Positions 1-10,926 of a stretch of DNA of 64,000 nucleotides are shown piece after piece. Below the pieces are notes generated by a model. It saw only the letters and a program-made list of their open reading frames with translations. It was not told the origin of the DNA and made no database searches. Source of the DNA: Conchocele bisecta (taxonomy: Eukaryota; Mollusca; Bivalvia; Lucinida; Thyasiridae); NCBI GenBank assembly GCA_029237695.1, contig CM055278.1:75868297-75932296 (forward strand), read 5' to 3'. Both the position numbers and the translations under genes were made by a program. The number at the start of each line of letters is the position of its first letter. The first letter of the stretch is position 1.

Positions 1-151
1 GTTGTTATAAAGTATGTAAGCTATACACAGTTTAAAAATATATACATGTACATATATATGGAAATTATTTATTTCCTCTTAATATAAGACATCCAGTGTG
101 GGTGAGCAGGTCACAATGCAAAAATGTTCTTATTTTATAAATACATGTATA

Positions 152-396
152 CGTCGCGACATAACGTACCTTCGGGTATTTGGAATTTTTGCAGTAAATG
201 GTTTCGAGAATTGAACATAATTTCTGCAAATATAGTCGGAATTTGACACAAATTATAGAGCAAATGCGGAATCAAATTCCGCATTTGCTCTGTAATTTTC
301 GTCAAATTTGTATATTATTTACGAAAATTACGTTCAATTTTCAAAACCATTTACGGCAAAAAATCCAAATACTAGAAGGTACGTTATATCGCGGCG
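152..396. repeat. Foldback (MITE-like) palindromic element
   Basis: The two halves are imperfect inverted complements about a centre near 274. The outer ends (CGCGACATAACGTACCTT and its complement AAGGTACGTTATATCGCG) lie at 155-172 and 376-393, and the innermost 15-bp arms at 258-272 and 276-290 are perfect. No coding capacity is credible; the open frames inside are by-products of the palindrome. It is probably a non-autonomous DNA element. No clear target-site duplication was found. Confidence 0.7.
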
Positions 397-1020
397 CGTC
401 TCAATTATGTATTTATTGATGATGCTTCAGAATGGTCTAATACAAATCTTTAAACAATGTGGAACATAAGAAATATTGCAAATATGTTGATTACGATGGT
501 AATTATGACCTCAATCAGTCCACACTAGTCGGACGGCTGGTCAGGGCTACCCTTACCAGCAAACAACGCATATTTATTAAAGCTGGTAGATTTTATTTAT
601 CAAATATGTTACGATCTCAGTTTTTATATAAAAGTCAGGGCGGTCTGTAGACTGTGTAGACTCAGATCAGTACGCACAATTATGTAAGCTGGTCGGGGGT
701 CATTCTGCGTGTTCAATACCTGCATATATGTACATGCCTATTATGAAAAAGTATTGGAATTGTAAATGTGTTATACTGTCTGTTGTGGATTAGAGTGGCA
801 AACAATGTAGATTCCGATACTCCTACGAGTGAGTGGTCTGCATGGTATAAGCGTTCACATGTTTATGTGACGCGAGTGATCACAGTGATTTCATTTTCAA
901 CATGTGACATGACAGATCAGGGTGGCACACAGTGTGTCAGTGGGAATCAACATACACTCGTGAGTAGGCTGGTCAGGGCACACTGGTTGTCTATATATGT
1001 GTACACTATATATACATGTG
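397..1020. other. Non-coding stretch, diverged repeat debris
   Basis: No supported gene. The motif CTGGTCAGGGC(T/A)AC recurs near 539 and 971, and a related CTGGTCGGGGGTCA lies near 690. These look like diverged copies of one dispersed repeat. Short open frames here lack splice logic or family resemblance. Confidence 0.4.
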
Positions 1021-1165
1021 ACTTCCACGCTGGCGACCCGGGTTCGATCCTCGCCATGGGGGTCAGTTTTTCTGAGATACTTTGTATTACCTTTCGGATG
1101 GGGACTATAATAGTCGGTCCCGACATGCAAGGTCCTCAAGCCAGTGCCGTGGTTAAATCTAAGCA
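1021..1165 (+). repeat. tRNA-derived SINE fragment
   Basis: Contains CCCGGGTTCGATCCTCGCC (about 1037-1055), which matches a pol III B box / tRNA T-arm. It is followed by a body with CTTTGTATTACCTTTCGG and GGGGACTATAATAGTCGG. This arrangement is typical of molluscan tRNA-related SINEs. The 5' tRNA head (A box) is not recognisable, so the copy is 5'-truncated. Confidence 0.5.
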
Positions 1166-1907
1166 TTTACATGTTTACATGTGACACTAGTAACTTTATA
1201 TCAGCTGATTGTTCGTGATTGGACGCCAACAAGTTACACATTGTATATCATAGTAACAAACAGTGTAGGTCCTTATGAACAATACGAGCGAATGCGCCGG
1301 GTGCTAGTCTGGTGGTCGGTACCTTCACATATGTGTAAAACTGGTAATATTTTGTCAACGATCATTTAATATTCATAATTTACACCTATATCAGAGTGGT
1401 AACATAGCACATGCTTATCAGATATCATTATGATGCTCTAAAACGTCAAATAAACCACCACTGGTGTCTTTGTTGTATGATATATACCACAGGGTTGAAA
1501 TATATATACATGTACATGGTGTATTTGTGTGATTTGCGCGTTTAATCAGCATGCACAAAGTTGAATCATTAATTGTTTACATAAATATATATGATGGTAC
1601 ACATCCGAACTTACATGTTGCATTGTATGGCTACACAATGAATACTATTGTACATTGTATTAACACTTAAAGTGCTGGAAACAACAATTGTCGTCTGCTG
1701 ATTTTAAATAGTTTTATATTTTCTCTCCAAAACATGTTTTTGTAGCACAGTAGAATCGTAAGATTCAGTAGCGTGTTATTGTACTCGACATGTACTAACT
1801 GCGCTATCGACCATGCCTTAAGCATTTTATCGATGCATAACTAAGTGAGGGAACTTGTTCAACATTGTTTTACAAGTTACAACAAATTGTTTTTATTTAT
1901 ATTTTAG
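1166..1907. other. AT-rich stretch upstream of the SET gene
   Basis: No gene, promoter box or repeat was recognised with confidence. It ends in a T-rich tract and the AG acceptor (1906-1907) of the first visible SET exon, so at least part is probably intron or 5' flank of that gene. Confidence 0.35.
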
Positions 1908-2002
1908 CGGAGGTGACCAGCAGCTCCAGCTTGCAATGGCATGTTGTCGAAGCTATGAGGACCCTCCGGGGTTTGAAACTAAACCAATAGATGATTACAT
2001 AG
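1908..2002 (+). CDS. KMT5A-like SET gene, exon 1 (first visible)
   Basis: The exon lies between a TTTATATTTTAG acceptor and a GTAAAT donor and leaves one base (phase 1) that joins the exon at 3282 to make a Gly codon. The frame ends in YEDPPGFETKPIDDYIG, the lead-in typical of KMT5A-like SET proteins. The SET core then starts with G-x-GVFATKDF in the next exon. An ATG at 1936 with G at -3 and G at +4 would make MACCRSYEDPPGF.. the N-terminus. The open acceptor upstream means a further 5' exon, coding or not, may lie outside what I can see. The family methylates lysine in nuclear proteins (histone H4K20 for KMT5A itself). Activity of this member is unknown. Confidence 0.6.
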
Positions 2003-2225
2003 GTAAATAAATTCATCACACTCTTTACGTCGCGTTAATACTGTGTCAAGCCTTTGAAGGATTTAATCTACATGTATCGAGCATATGTATGCAGTTCTGT
2101 TACCATTTATCATTTTAGACTGGTGCTTGCGCTTCATACTAAGCTTTAAACTTCTAGGCTCATCTTGCATTTTATGAGAGACTCTGATAATTACTAATTA
2201 CGACATACATGTAGACCGACAATTA

Positions 2226-2770
2226 CTAATTATCTGTACCCATACCGCAGCTGGGTGGACTGGCATAATGAGAATAAAGTGCCTTGTCCAATGACGCATT
2301 AATAGCCCCAGTGGGGATCGAACGACCTGAAGGCCGGCAACCTGACCACAGATTGATTGATTCGTTATTGGGGTTTAACGGCCTATCAACTGCCAGGTCA
2401 TTTAAGGCCGAGCCAACTGGATGCATTATCCAGTATTCAACCTGTCTACAATGGGGGAAATTCCCAAAATCAGAACTCATATTTTCATAACTATATATTC
2501 AGTCCTGAAATTAGAATATCCTGACTTGGTGCCAGGTCCATGCCGCACCAGAGTCACTTAGCTCCAGCCCCAAAAAGCGATGTACTATATGTACAGATAT
2601 TATTCCTTTTTAAGGGGGCATAACACGATTTATAGCTCTTAAGTACCAGGGAGTCAACACGGTACATGAGGTCTAAACCATATCGGTCGGCATTCCGGTA
2701 AGGATGAACGCCAATCATTAAATTACCCTTCGCATGCTCACAACCTCCACCCAAACCTGACCACTGAGCC
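2226..2770 (-). repeat. SINE-like modules, antisense to the SET gene
   Basis: Read on the minus strand, this holds a B-box-like GGTCGTTCGATCCCCAC (complement around 2309-2325) and the tail GTTGATAGGCCGTTAAACCC. An adjoining module contains GGTGCCAGGTCCATGCCGC. Diverged relatives of the same modules occur at 28060-28135, 28245-28290, 41255-41345 and 55620-55705. It sits in the intron between the first two visible SET exons. Confidence 0.5.
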
Positions 2771-3281
2771 ACGTTCTGTCTTCATGTATCTGTTAAAGTA
2801 AAGCGTGTATACAAGTATGTCTGGAGTCCGTCCGTCTGACCGACATCGTCAGTGTCTGTTTCTTTTCGCAATGTCCATCCTATCCGTATGACAATTTTGA
2901 GTTGGTGGTAATACTTATATATCACAAATAAGTTCTCATTTAAATAAACATTGTAGAAATGTTTATATTTTATGTGTTTTATACTTTTAAGAGCCTTTGT
3001 TGTATTTTGTCTTATATTCCTATGTAGTGTTGTTATATTTTTTTTGTAGACCGTACACCGTTGGTTGTGGAGTGCAATTTTGCCTTGTTGAAGACTCCAT
3101 AGCTACCGCTGTACTCGTACCATAGTTATACATGTATATGGGTGTAATGTTACCGTTATGTTTATCCTTGTTCATTGGGCCCTTAGGGTTTATTACTATA
3201 TTTTAAGTAGTTCATACTCAAATAACATTTATGTTGTTATGCAACATACGTAATATAGTACTGTAATTATAAATACTTCAG
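2771..3281. other. Intron of SET gene
   Basis: AT-rich intronic sequence with no internal gene seen. It contains a short GTCCGTCCGTCTG run near 2827 and ends in the acceptor AAATACTTCAG. Confidence 0.5.
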
Positions 3282-3453
3282 GAGAGGGCGTATTTGCAAC
3301 CAAGGATTTTGCAAGAGGCGATTTCCTCCTAGAATACAAGGGAGGTTTGATAAAAAAAAACCTTCAGCACGCACGACGCCTCGAAAGAGAATACGAAGAG
3401 GCAGAAGCGGGAAGTTTCATGTACTTTTTCAAGTATAGAGAAAGGACTATGTG
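3282..3453 (+). CDS. KMT5A-like SET gene, exon 2 (SET N-half)
   Basis: Joined to the previous exon this reads G-E-GVFATKDFARGDFLLEYKG, then a charged helix (RRLEREYEEAEAG) and SFMYFFKYRERTM. This is the first half of a SET domain, covering the S-adenosylmethionine-binding GxGV(F/V)A loop, the G-D-F-x-x-E-Y strand and the Tyr/Phe-rich strand before the conserved Cys. Acceptor CTTCAG and donor GTAAAC are canonical. The two leftover bases TG join C of the exon at 4369 to give the expected Cys codon. Closest match from memory is the KMT5A/SETD8 group of mono-methyltransferases, which expanded into divergent paralogues in molluscs and fish. Confidence 0.75.
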
Positions 3454-4368
3454 GTAAACATTTAACTATTTATTATATTCTAAAATATTAAGATAATTTC
3501 CCATTTGATTCTGTCAGGTAAACAAGACATATATGATTAGAAAATCATTGATTCTATGGAGCCTGTACTATCCTTCGAACTTTCACTCCTGGAATTGCTC
3601 GCCAATTGCCCGTCGTGTCTTCTGGCACTAACACTAAATAAGCTAAAAACTAGAGCAATTTATTATACAGGATTTAAAAACTGGAATATTGATTTGCTAA
3701 AATACAAAGGCCGTACCGAGTGTAAGTTCGTCACTTCATGTGTTGTTATTGTACTGTTTATGCCCACATATTGATACATCACGGGTCATTATATTTTGCA
3801 CCTGTTCGCCCGTCTGTCCATCTGTCCGTCACACATTATGTACACATTGTGCGTCCAATTCCGTTTCTCAGCCACTGTAACACTTGCAACCTCCACACTT
3901 AGACAATGTTATCAGCTAGTGGCGTACACCACTATGAGGCCATTATATCTCTATACCGTGTTCGTCTCCACAATATGGGGGCATCATCTGTGTCATACAG
4001 ATAGTACATACGTTTAAATTTCTCGTACATTTGTGGGGTTAAATTGACGAAACTTGGTCTACATATTTCCTACGGGTTTTGCATAATGGTAATGGAATTC
4101 AGATTTGACATTCAGGACGTCAATATCAAATATACATTTTCTACATTTTTTCATTCGGATTTTCTTTGTATTTACCTCGACAATTTTGTGCAATCCAGAC
4201 CTGACTGTCTGGGGTCAATGTCAATTGAAACAAAAAGGTATTTTGTTTTTGTTTAAAACTCAAAAAATCGTCGAAGCTGGTGTTTGCGATGGCAGGTACG
4301 CCATCGAGATACATGCATCTCTAGCGGTATTATTCATCAGATAACGTTTGCATCGTAATAATTTCCAG
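3454..4368. other. Intron of SET gene with repeat fragment
   Basis: Holds a CTGTCCATCTGTCCGTCACA-type dispersed repeat at about 3795-4017. No exon candidate has both splice sites and SET homology. It ends in the acceptor ATTTCCAG. Confidence 0.45.
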
Positions 4369-4567
4369 CCTCGATGACACTCTAGACATCTTCGCACAGG
4401 GCAGGATGATAAATGATGCGGAAAAGGGTCATCAAATGCAAAATTGCAATATGAAGATAGTTGAAGTGGACAACAATCCCCACCTCTGTATATTCGCTTC
4501 ACGGGGTATACCAAAGGGCGAGGAACTTCGATATGACTATGGAGTTACGACTCTTCATTGGAGAAAG
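4369..4567 (+). CDS. KMT5A-like SET gene, exon 3 (SET C-half)
   Basis: After the split Cys codon the frame gives LDDTLDIFAQGRMINDAEKG, then NCNMKIVEVD, PHLCIFASRGIPKGEELRYDYG and LHWRK. The spacing fits the C-half of a SET domain: GR-x-IN.., a core beta strand, I-x-x-GEEL-x-YDYG. One oddity is that the SET hallmark N-H-S, whose His contacts the cofactor, reads N-D-A here. This could reduce or abolish methyltransferase activity. Acceptor ATTTCCAG, donor GTAAAT, ending in phase 0, which matches the phase of the cassette exons that follow. Confidence 0.75.
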
Positions 4568-4942
4568 GTAAATGCGTTTAGTTCATCTAAATATTTTACC
4601 TCATAAACACTTACTGTGTTTATAATATTGTCTAATATGCTAAATTATCGTATTTGAAGATCCATACTGGAAAACAATTCATTGTATGTTCTAATTTTTT
4701 TTAAATATATGCACATGAAACGCTTTGGTTGCGTTTTGTTGGGTTTTGTGCAAATAAATACAGGTATTAAATTTTTTTTAAGATTGCACCCGTTTATAGT
4801 TTCGAGCTTAATATAGTTATGCATTCAATTGAATGGTGAAAGCGAGAATCACGTGGAAATTGTAAATGATATGCGCATTACATAACGGGAGAACATGAAT
4901 GGGTATTTTATGTACAATTATAGTACTATTCTATAGTTGCAG

Positions 4943-5023
4943 TCGCGAAAAACCACTGCCGTACCAAGCCATACCGATCAGCCGATATCATCCCCAGCGA
5001 AATCGAACTATTTGGAAGTGAAT
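4943..5023 (+). CDS. Cassette exon copy 1 (81 nt)
   Basis: Acceptor TATAGTTGCAG, donor GTAAGT, phase 0 on both sides and 27 codons with no stop. It encodes a Ser/Thr/Pro-rich linker starting SRKTTAVPSHTDQP and ending SNYLEVN. It is the most divergent intact copy (E to K, D to N, S to L, A to V, D to N against the others). It can join directly to the SET exon ending at 4567. Confidence 0.65.
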
Positions 5024-5656
5024 GTAAGTTAATTTCCTATATTTTTACAATTATTTTTCAGGAAATGCGTTTAGAAACATAGAAACACCAAACTGAGACA
5101 ATCGTTATATATATATCGCTGTATACGTTTATGTTTTATGGATCGCAATGATAATTATTCCTATCATGAACAGACATCAGCATGTTAAACGATATATGTG
5201 AACATATGCGGTACATGAACATGATATGTATACTAGTAGTATAACATGTATTCGTGTAAAGTAAGAAAGATATATTCATACCTGTGACAGCGAAACAAAT
5301 TAAAGTAAACGTACTATTACTAGCACACCAACTCGTTTACTACACGTATATATAGACAATGTACAACTCACATTTTATAAATACTATGTCTTGTAAATTA
5401 TTGTGTGTGTTGAACTTAGTTTTTTCTGTCATATGTATGTTAGATCTACCCGTTTAAGAACATACAGTATACGCTTGGTGTATATACTCATTATCTTCCC
5501 CGTTTGGTATACTAGGACATGTACAGCAAACAATATATTGTATAGCAGTATTCATACTACACAATATCATCATATTTCCCCTTTTAGATCGCCCAAATTG
5601 CTGGATAAACGGAGGATACATTTACCTACAATTGTAGTACTATTCTATAGTTGCAG

Positions 5657-5737
5657 TCGCGAGAAACCACTGCCGTGCCAAGCCCTACCGATCAGCCAAT
5701 ATCATCCCAAGCGAAATCGGACTATTCGGAAGCGGAC
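5657..5737 (+). CDS. Cassette exon copy 2 (81 nt)
   Basis: Same splice sites and frame as copy 1. It reads SRETTAVPSPTDQP.. and ends SDYSEAD. The H to P and P to Q changes distinguish it. Donor GTAAGT follows GCGGAC. Confidence 0.65.
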
Positions 5738-6537
5738 GTAAGTTAATTTCTTATATTTTTATAATCATGTATCAGGAAATGCGTTTTAAAACATAGAAAT
5801 ACCAAACTGAGACAATCGTTATATATATATCGCTGTATACGTTTATGTTTTATGGATCGCAATGGTAATTATTCCTATCATGAACACACATCAGCATGTT
5901 AAACGATATGTGAGCATATGCGGTACATGAACATGATATGTATACTAGTAGTATAACATGTATTCGTGTAAAGTAAGCAAGGTATAACAATACCTGTGAC
6001 AGCGAAACAAATTAAAGTAAACGTTCTATTACTAGCACACCAACTCGTTTACTACACGTATATACATGTATAGACAATGTACAACTCACATATTATAAAT
6101 ACTATGTCTTGTAAATGATTGTGTGGGATGAACTTAGTTTTTTCTGTCATATGTATGTTAGATCTACCCGTGTAAGAACATACATTATACGCTTGGTGTA
6201 TATACTCATTATCTTCCCCGTTTGGTATACTAGGACATGTATAGCAAACAAAATTTATAAATACTATGTCTCGTAAATGATTGTGTGGGATGAACTTAGT
6301 TTTTTCTGTCATATGTATGTTAGATCTACCCGTGTAAGAACATACATTATACGCTTGGTGTATATACTCATTATCTTCCCCGTTTGGTATACTAGGACAT
6401 GTATAGCAAACAAATTTATTGTATAGCATTATTTATACTAAACAATATTATCATATTTCCCCTTTTAGATATCCCAAATTGCTGTCTAAACAGAGGATAC
6501 ATTTACTTACAATTGTAGTACTATTCTATAGTTGCAG

Positions 6538-6618
6538 TCGCGAGAAACCACTGCCATGCCAAGCCATTCCGATCAGCCGATATCATCCCCAGCGAAATCG
6601 GACTATTCAGAAGCGGAT
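6538..6618 (+). CDS. Cassette exon copy 3 (81 nt)
   Basis: Acceptor GTTGCAG, donor GTAAGT, 27 open codons, beginning SRETTAMPSHSDQP (V to M, T to S) and ending SDYSEAD. The upstream intron contains a local duplication of about 175 bp (6090-6415) carrying the GAACTTAGTTTTTTCTGTCA segment twice. Confidence 0.65.
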
Positions 6619-6984
6619 GTAAGTTAATTTCCTATACTTTTATAATTATGTATCAAGAAATGCGTTTTCAAACATAGAAATACCACACTGAGACAATCGT
6701 TATATATATATCGCTGTATACGTTTATTTTTTAAAAATAATATGTCTTGTAAATGATTGTGTGGGATGAAATTAGTTTTTTTTCTGTCATATGTATGTTA
6801 GATCTACCCGTGGAAGAACATACATTATACGCTTGGTGTACTAGGACATGTACAGCAAACAATATATTGTATAGCAATATTCATACTGCACAATATAATC
6901 ATATTTCCCCTTTTAGATCGCCCAGATTGCTGACTAAACAGAGGATAATTTATTTACAATTGTAGTACTATTTTATAGTTGCAG

Positions 6985-7065
6985 TCGCGAGAAACCACTG
7001 CCGTGCCAAGCCCTACCGATCAGCCACTATCATCCCAAGCGAAATCGGACTATTCCGAAGCGGAT
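6985..7065 (+). CDS. Cassette exon copy 4 (81 nt)
   Basis: Intact 81-nt phase 0-0 exon with GTTGCAG acceptor and GTAAGT donor. It reads SRETTAVPSPTDQPLSS.. and ends SDYSEAD. It shares the P and Q variants of copy 2, suggesting those two units are closest relatives. Confidence 0.65.
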
Positions 7066-7537
7066 GTAAGTTAATTTCCTATATGTGTATAATCATGTAT
7101 CAGGAAATGCGTTTTAAAACATAGAAATACCAAACTGAGACAATCGTTATATATATATCGCTGTATACGTTTATGTCTTATGGATCGCAATGGTAATTAT
7201 TCCTATCATGAACAAACATCAGCATGTTAAACGATATGTGAACATATGCGTTACATGCACATGATATGTATACTAGTAGTATAACATGTATTCGTGCAAA
7301 GTAAGCAAGATATAACCATACCTGTGACAGCGAAACAAATTAAAGTAAACGTTCTATTACTAGCACACCAACTCTTCCCCGTTTGGTATACTAGGACATG
7401 TATAGCAAAAAAAATATATGGTATAGCATTATTTATACTAAACAATATCATCATATTTCCCCTTTTAGATCGCCCAAATTGCTGTCGAAACAGAGGATAC
7501 ATTTACTTACAATTGTAGTACTATTTTATAGTCGCAG

Positions 7538-7587
7538 TCGCGAGAAACCACTGCCGTGCCAAGCTATTCCAGTCAGCCGATATCATA
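7538..7587 (+). pseudogene. Truncated cassette exon copy 5
   Basis: Starts like the others after GTCGCAG, reading SRETTAVPS. After about 50 bases it breaks into intron-type sequence, with an in-frame TAG and no donor. A deletion has removed the exon's 3' end and splice site, so this copy cannot be a normal internal exon. Confidence 0.75.
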
Positions 7588-7944
7588 GAAACATTTGAAA
7601 CATAGAAATACCACACTGAGACAATCGTTATATATATATATATCGCTGTATACGTTTATGTTTTATAAATAATATGTCTTGTAAATGATTGTGTGGGTTG
7701 AAATTAGTTTTTTTCTGTCATATGTATGTTAGATCTACCCGTGGAAGAACATACATTATACGCTTGGTGTATATGCTCATTATATTCCCCGTTTGGTATA
7801 CTAGGACATGCACAGAAATCAATATATGTATAGCATTATTCATACTACACAACATCATCATATTTCCCCTTTTAGATCGCCAAAATTGCTGGCTAAACAG
7901 GGAATACATTTACTTACAATTGTAGTACTATTCTATAGTTGCAG

Positions 7945-8025
7945 TCGCGAGAAACCACAGCCGTGCCGAGCCATACCGATCAGCCGACATCATCTCCAGC
8001 GAAATCGGACCATTCGGAAGCGGAT
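7945..8025 (+). CDS. Cassette exon copy 6 (81 nt)
   Basis: Intact 27-codon exon with acceptor GTTGCAG and donor GTAAGA instead of GTAAGT. Variants are I to T and Y to H (SDHSEAD). The following intron has an internal duplication of the ACGATATGTGAAC segment (about 8100-8340). Confidence 0.65.
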
Positions 8026-8755
8026 GTAAGAACAATTTCTATACTTTTATAATTATGTATCAGGAAATGCGTTTTGAAACATAGAAATAAATGGATAGCA
8101 ATGGTAATTATTCCTAGCATGAACAAACATCAGCATGTTAAACGATATGTGAACATATGCGGTACATACAAATGATATGTATACTAGTAGTATAAACTGA
8201 GACAATCGTTATATATATATCGCTGTATACGTTTATGTTTTATGGATCGCAATGGTAATTATTCCTATCATGAACAAACATCAGCATGTTAAACGATATG
8301 TGAACGTATGCGGTACATGAACATGATATGTATACTAGTAGTATAACATTTATTCGTGTAAAGTAAGAAAGATATAACCATACCTGTGACAGCGAAACAA
8401 ATTAAAGTAAACGTTCTAGTACTAGAACACCAACTCGTTTACTACACGTATATGCAGACAATGTACAACTCACATATTATAAATACTATGTCTTGTAAAT
8501 GATTGTGTGGGATGAACTTAGTTTTTTTTCTGTCATATGTATGTTAGATCCACCCGTGTAAGAACATACATTATACGCTTGGTGTATATACTCATTATCT
8601 TCCCCGTTTGGTATACTAGGACATGTATAGCAAACAATATATTGTATAGCATTATTTAAACAATATCATCATATTTCCCCTTTTAGATCGCCCAAATTGC
8701 TGGCTAAACAGAGGATACATTTACTTACAATTGTAGTACTATTCTATAGTTGCAG

Positions 8756-8836
8756 TCGCGAGAAACCACTGCCGTGCCAAGCCATACCGATCAGCCGATA
8801 TCATCCCAAGCGAAATCGGACTATTCGGAAGCTGAT
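8756..8836 (+). CDS. Cassette exon copy 7 (81 nt)
   Basis: Intact 81-nt phase 0-0 exon, acceptor GTTGCAG, donor GTAAGT after GCTGAT. It reads SRETTAVPSHTDQPISS and ends SDYSEAD. A further unit at about 9130-9225 keeps the upstream AGATCGCCTAAATTGCTGGC part but has lost its exon entirely. Confidence 0.65.
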
Positions 8837-9760
8837 GTAAGTTAATTTCCTATACGTTTATAATTATGTATCAGGAAATGCGTTTTGAAACATATAAAAA
8901 CCACACTGAGGCAATCCTTATATATATATATCGCTGTATACGTTTATGTTTTATAAATAATATGTCGTGAAAATGATTGTGTGGGATGAAATTAGATGTT
9001 TTCTGTCATATGTATGTTGTATCTACCCGTGTAAGAACATACATTATACGCTTGGGTTATACACTCATTATCTTCCCCGTTTGGTATACTAGGACATGTA
9101 TAGCGAACAATATAGTGTAAAGCATTATTCTCACTACACAATATCATCAGATTTCCCCTTTTAGATCGCCTAAATTGCTGGCTAAACAGAGGATACATTT
9201 ATTTACAATTGTAGTACTATGTACGTTTATGTTTTGTGGATAGCAATGGTAATTATTCCTATCATGAACAAACATCAGCATGTTCAACGATATGTGAACA
9301 TATGTGGTGCATAAACATGATATGTATACTAGTAGTATAACATTTATTTGAGTAAAGTACGAAAGGTAGATATAACCATACATGTGACAGCGAAACAAAT
9401 TAAAGTAAACGTTCTTTTCCTAGCACCCCAACTAACTCGTTTACTACATGTATATATATAATATGTACAATTGACATAGTTTAACTAATATGTCTTGTAA
9501 ATGATTATGCGGGATGCACTTAGTTTTTTTCTGTCATATATATGTTAGATCTACCCGTGTAAGAACATACATTATACGCTTGGTGTATATACTCATTATC
9601 TTCCCCGATTGGTATACTAGGACATGCATAGCAAACAATATAGGTATAGCATTATTTATACTACAACATATCATCATATTACCCCTTTCAGATCACCCAA
9701 ATTGCTTGCTAAACAGATGATACATTTAATTACAATTATAGTACTATTCTATAGTTGCAG

Positions 9761-9841
9761 TCGCGAGAAACCACTGCCGTACCAAGCCATACCGATCAGC
9801 CAATATCATCCCCAGCGAAATCAGACTATTTGGAAGTGGAT
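9761..9841 (+). pseudogene. Cassette exon copy 8, donor lost
   Basis: The 81-nt reading frame is open (SRETTAVPSHTDQP.. SDYLEVD) and the GTTGCAG acceptor is intact. The donor position reads TTAAGT instead of GTAAGT, so normal exon definition should fail. The L and V codons near the end resemble copy 1, so the first and last copies may be related or gene-converted. Confidence 0.65.
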
Positions 9842-10431
9842 TTAAGTTAATTTCCTATATTTTTTATAATTATGTATCAGAAAATGCGTTTTGAAACATA
9901 GACATACCAAACTGAGACAATCGATATATATATATCGCTGTACCCCTTTTAGATCGCCCAAATTGCTGGCTTAACAGATACATTGTTTGTTCTGAGTATT
10001 AAGATGACGTATGTAATAAACACGGCCACACATCCGTAATTCGTAACTTGACTCCTGCTTACTCTGCTTGGTAGTACACATACATATGGCTTTATTACCA
10101 TTACTTGCTGAAAGTACCGTTTCGCGTTCCGTTTCGTTTCGTTTGTATACTTGCATATGAATTTCCTGGTATAAACACGTACTTTATACGCATAGACGTC
10201 CCCGTTTGGTATAGTGTACATATACACACTTCTAATAATAACAAAGTTCTCTCTTATCACAAATTTTCGGCCCACGGCCCATTTAGACTACATATTGAAT
10301 GTGATAGTGTCGGAGGTAAACAAACTAATGCCGGAAGTTTACAACGTAACGTGCTAGACGTCACGTCAGGCGCCGTACATCCTACCGCCAAACTATTGGC
10401 GCCAAAAAAGACGTTGACGTCTATAGGAAGA

Positions 10432-10660
10432 CGCCGGCCGACAGAAAGGTCCAAAACTGGCTGCCGGCGGCTCAACCATAATACAATATGACAAGAAAGA
10501 CACCATACATGGGTCGCCGGCTGAGAAAAGAGACCCCGCGCATGTACATCAGCGTAGCCCCAGATCAGCCTGCGCATCGGCACAGTCTGTATGGTGTGTT
10601 TCTTGTCATATTATGGTTGAGCCGCCGGCAGCCAGTTTTGGACCTTTCTGTCGGCCGGCG
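10432..10660. repeat. Inverted repeat enclosing a dispersed bivalve repeat
   Basis: Arms of about 75 bp (10432-10508 and 10589-10660) are near-perfect inverted complements containing GTCCAAAACTGGCTGCCGGC and its complement. The roughly 80-bp core includes CAGATCAGCCTGCGCATCGG, a motif of a widespread bivalve dispersed repeat also seen near 19330. It lies in the intron before the exon at 10927. Confidence 0.7.
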
Positions 10661-10926
10661 TTGTTATTATTATTGGTATATTGATACCCTCCTCTGGGGA
10701 TTATGTGAAGAACATCATACACACTTCGTTTAGGCATTTAATTCGCAAACTTGAACGTTTTACATTCTGACAAATATATCAATAAATGCTATGTATATAT
10801 TATGAGTGCATGTAATGTAATATACAGAACGGTCAAGTGTGTAAATTACACAATATTACTACCAATTTGGAACATACATTCCCGGCATTCCCCGTTTGGT
10901 ATATACATACCTTATCTTTATTTTAG

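Larger units (their letters stand above)
4800..9975 (+). repeat. Tandem array of exon-bearing units
   Basis: About eight or nine units, 0.4-1.0 kb each, repeat the same order. First comes intron sequence with GACAATCGTTATATATATAT, GCATGTTAAACGATATGTGA and CCCCGTTTGGTATACTAGGA. Next is ACCCCTTTTAGATCGCCCAAA-like sequence, then CTATTCTATAGTTGCAG, an 81-nt exon and GTAAGTTAATTTC. Intron parts vary by large indels, while full exon copies are all exactly 81 nt. Exon starts are spaced 714, 881, 447, 553, 407, 811 and 1005 bases. Remnants (CCCCGTTTGGTATA) persist at 10200 and 10890, so the array once reached the exon at 10927. Confidence 0.85.

Noticed and set aside
1021..1165. True tRNA gene at the B-box-like sequence
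   Set aside because: No acceptor stem, anticodon arm or A box could be folded around it; it continues into a SINE body.
5403..9845. Alternative frame through the cassette units (..KLLAKQRIHLLTIVVLFYS CSREKPLPC..)
   Set aside because: It ends in TAA at the exon/donor junction of every unit and does not match the phase of the SET exon or the 10927 exon, whereas the 27-codon frame does.
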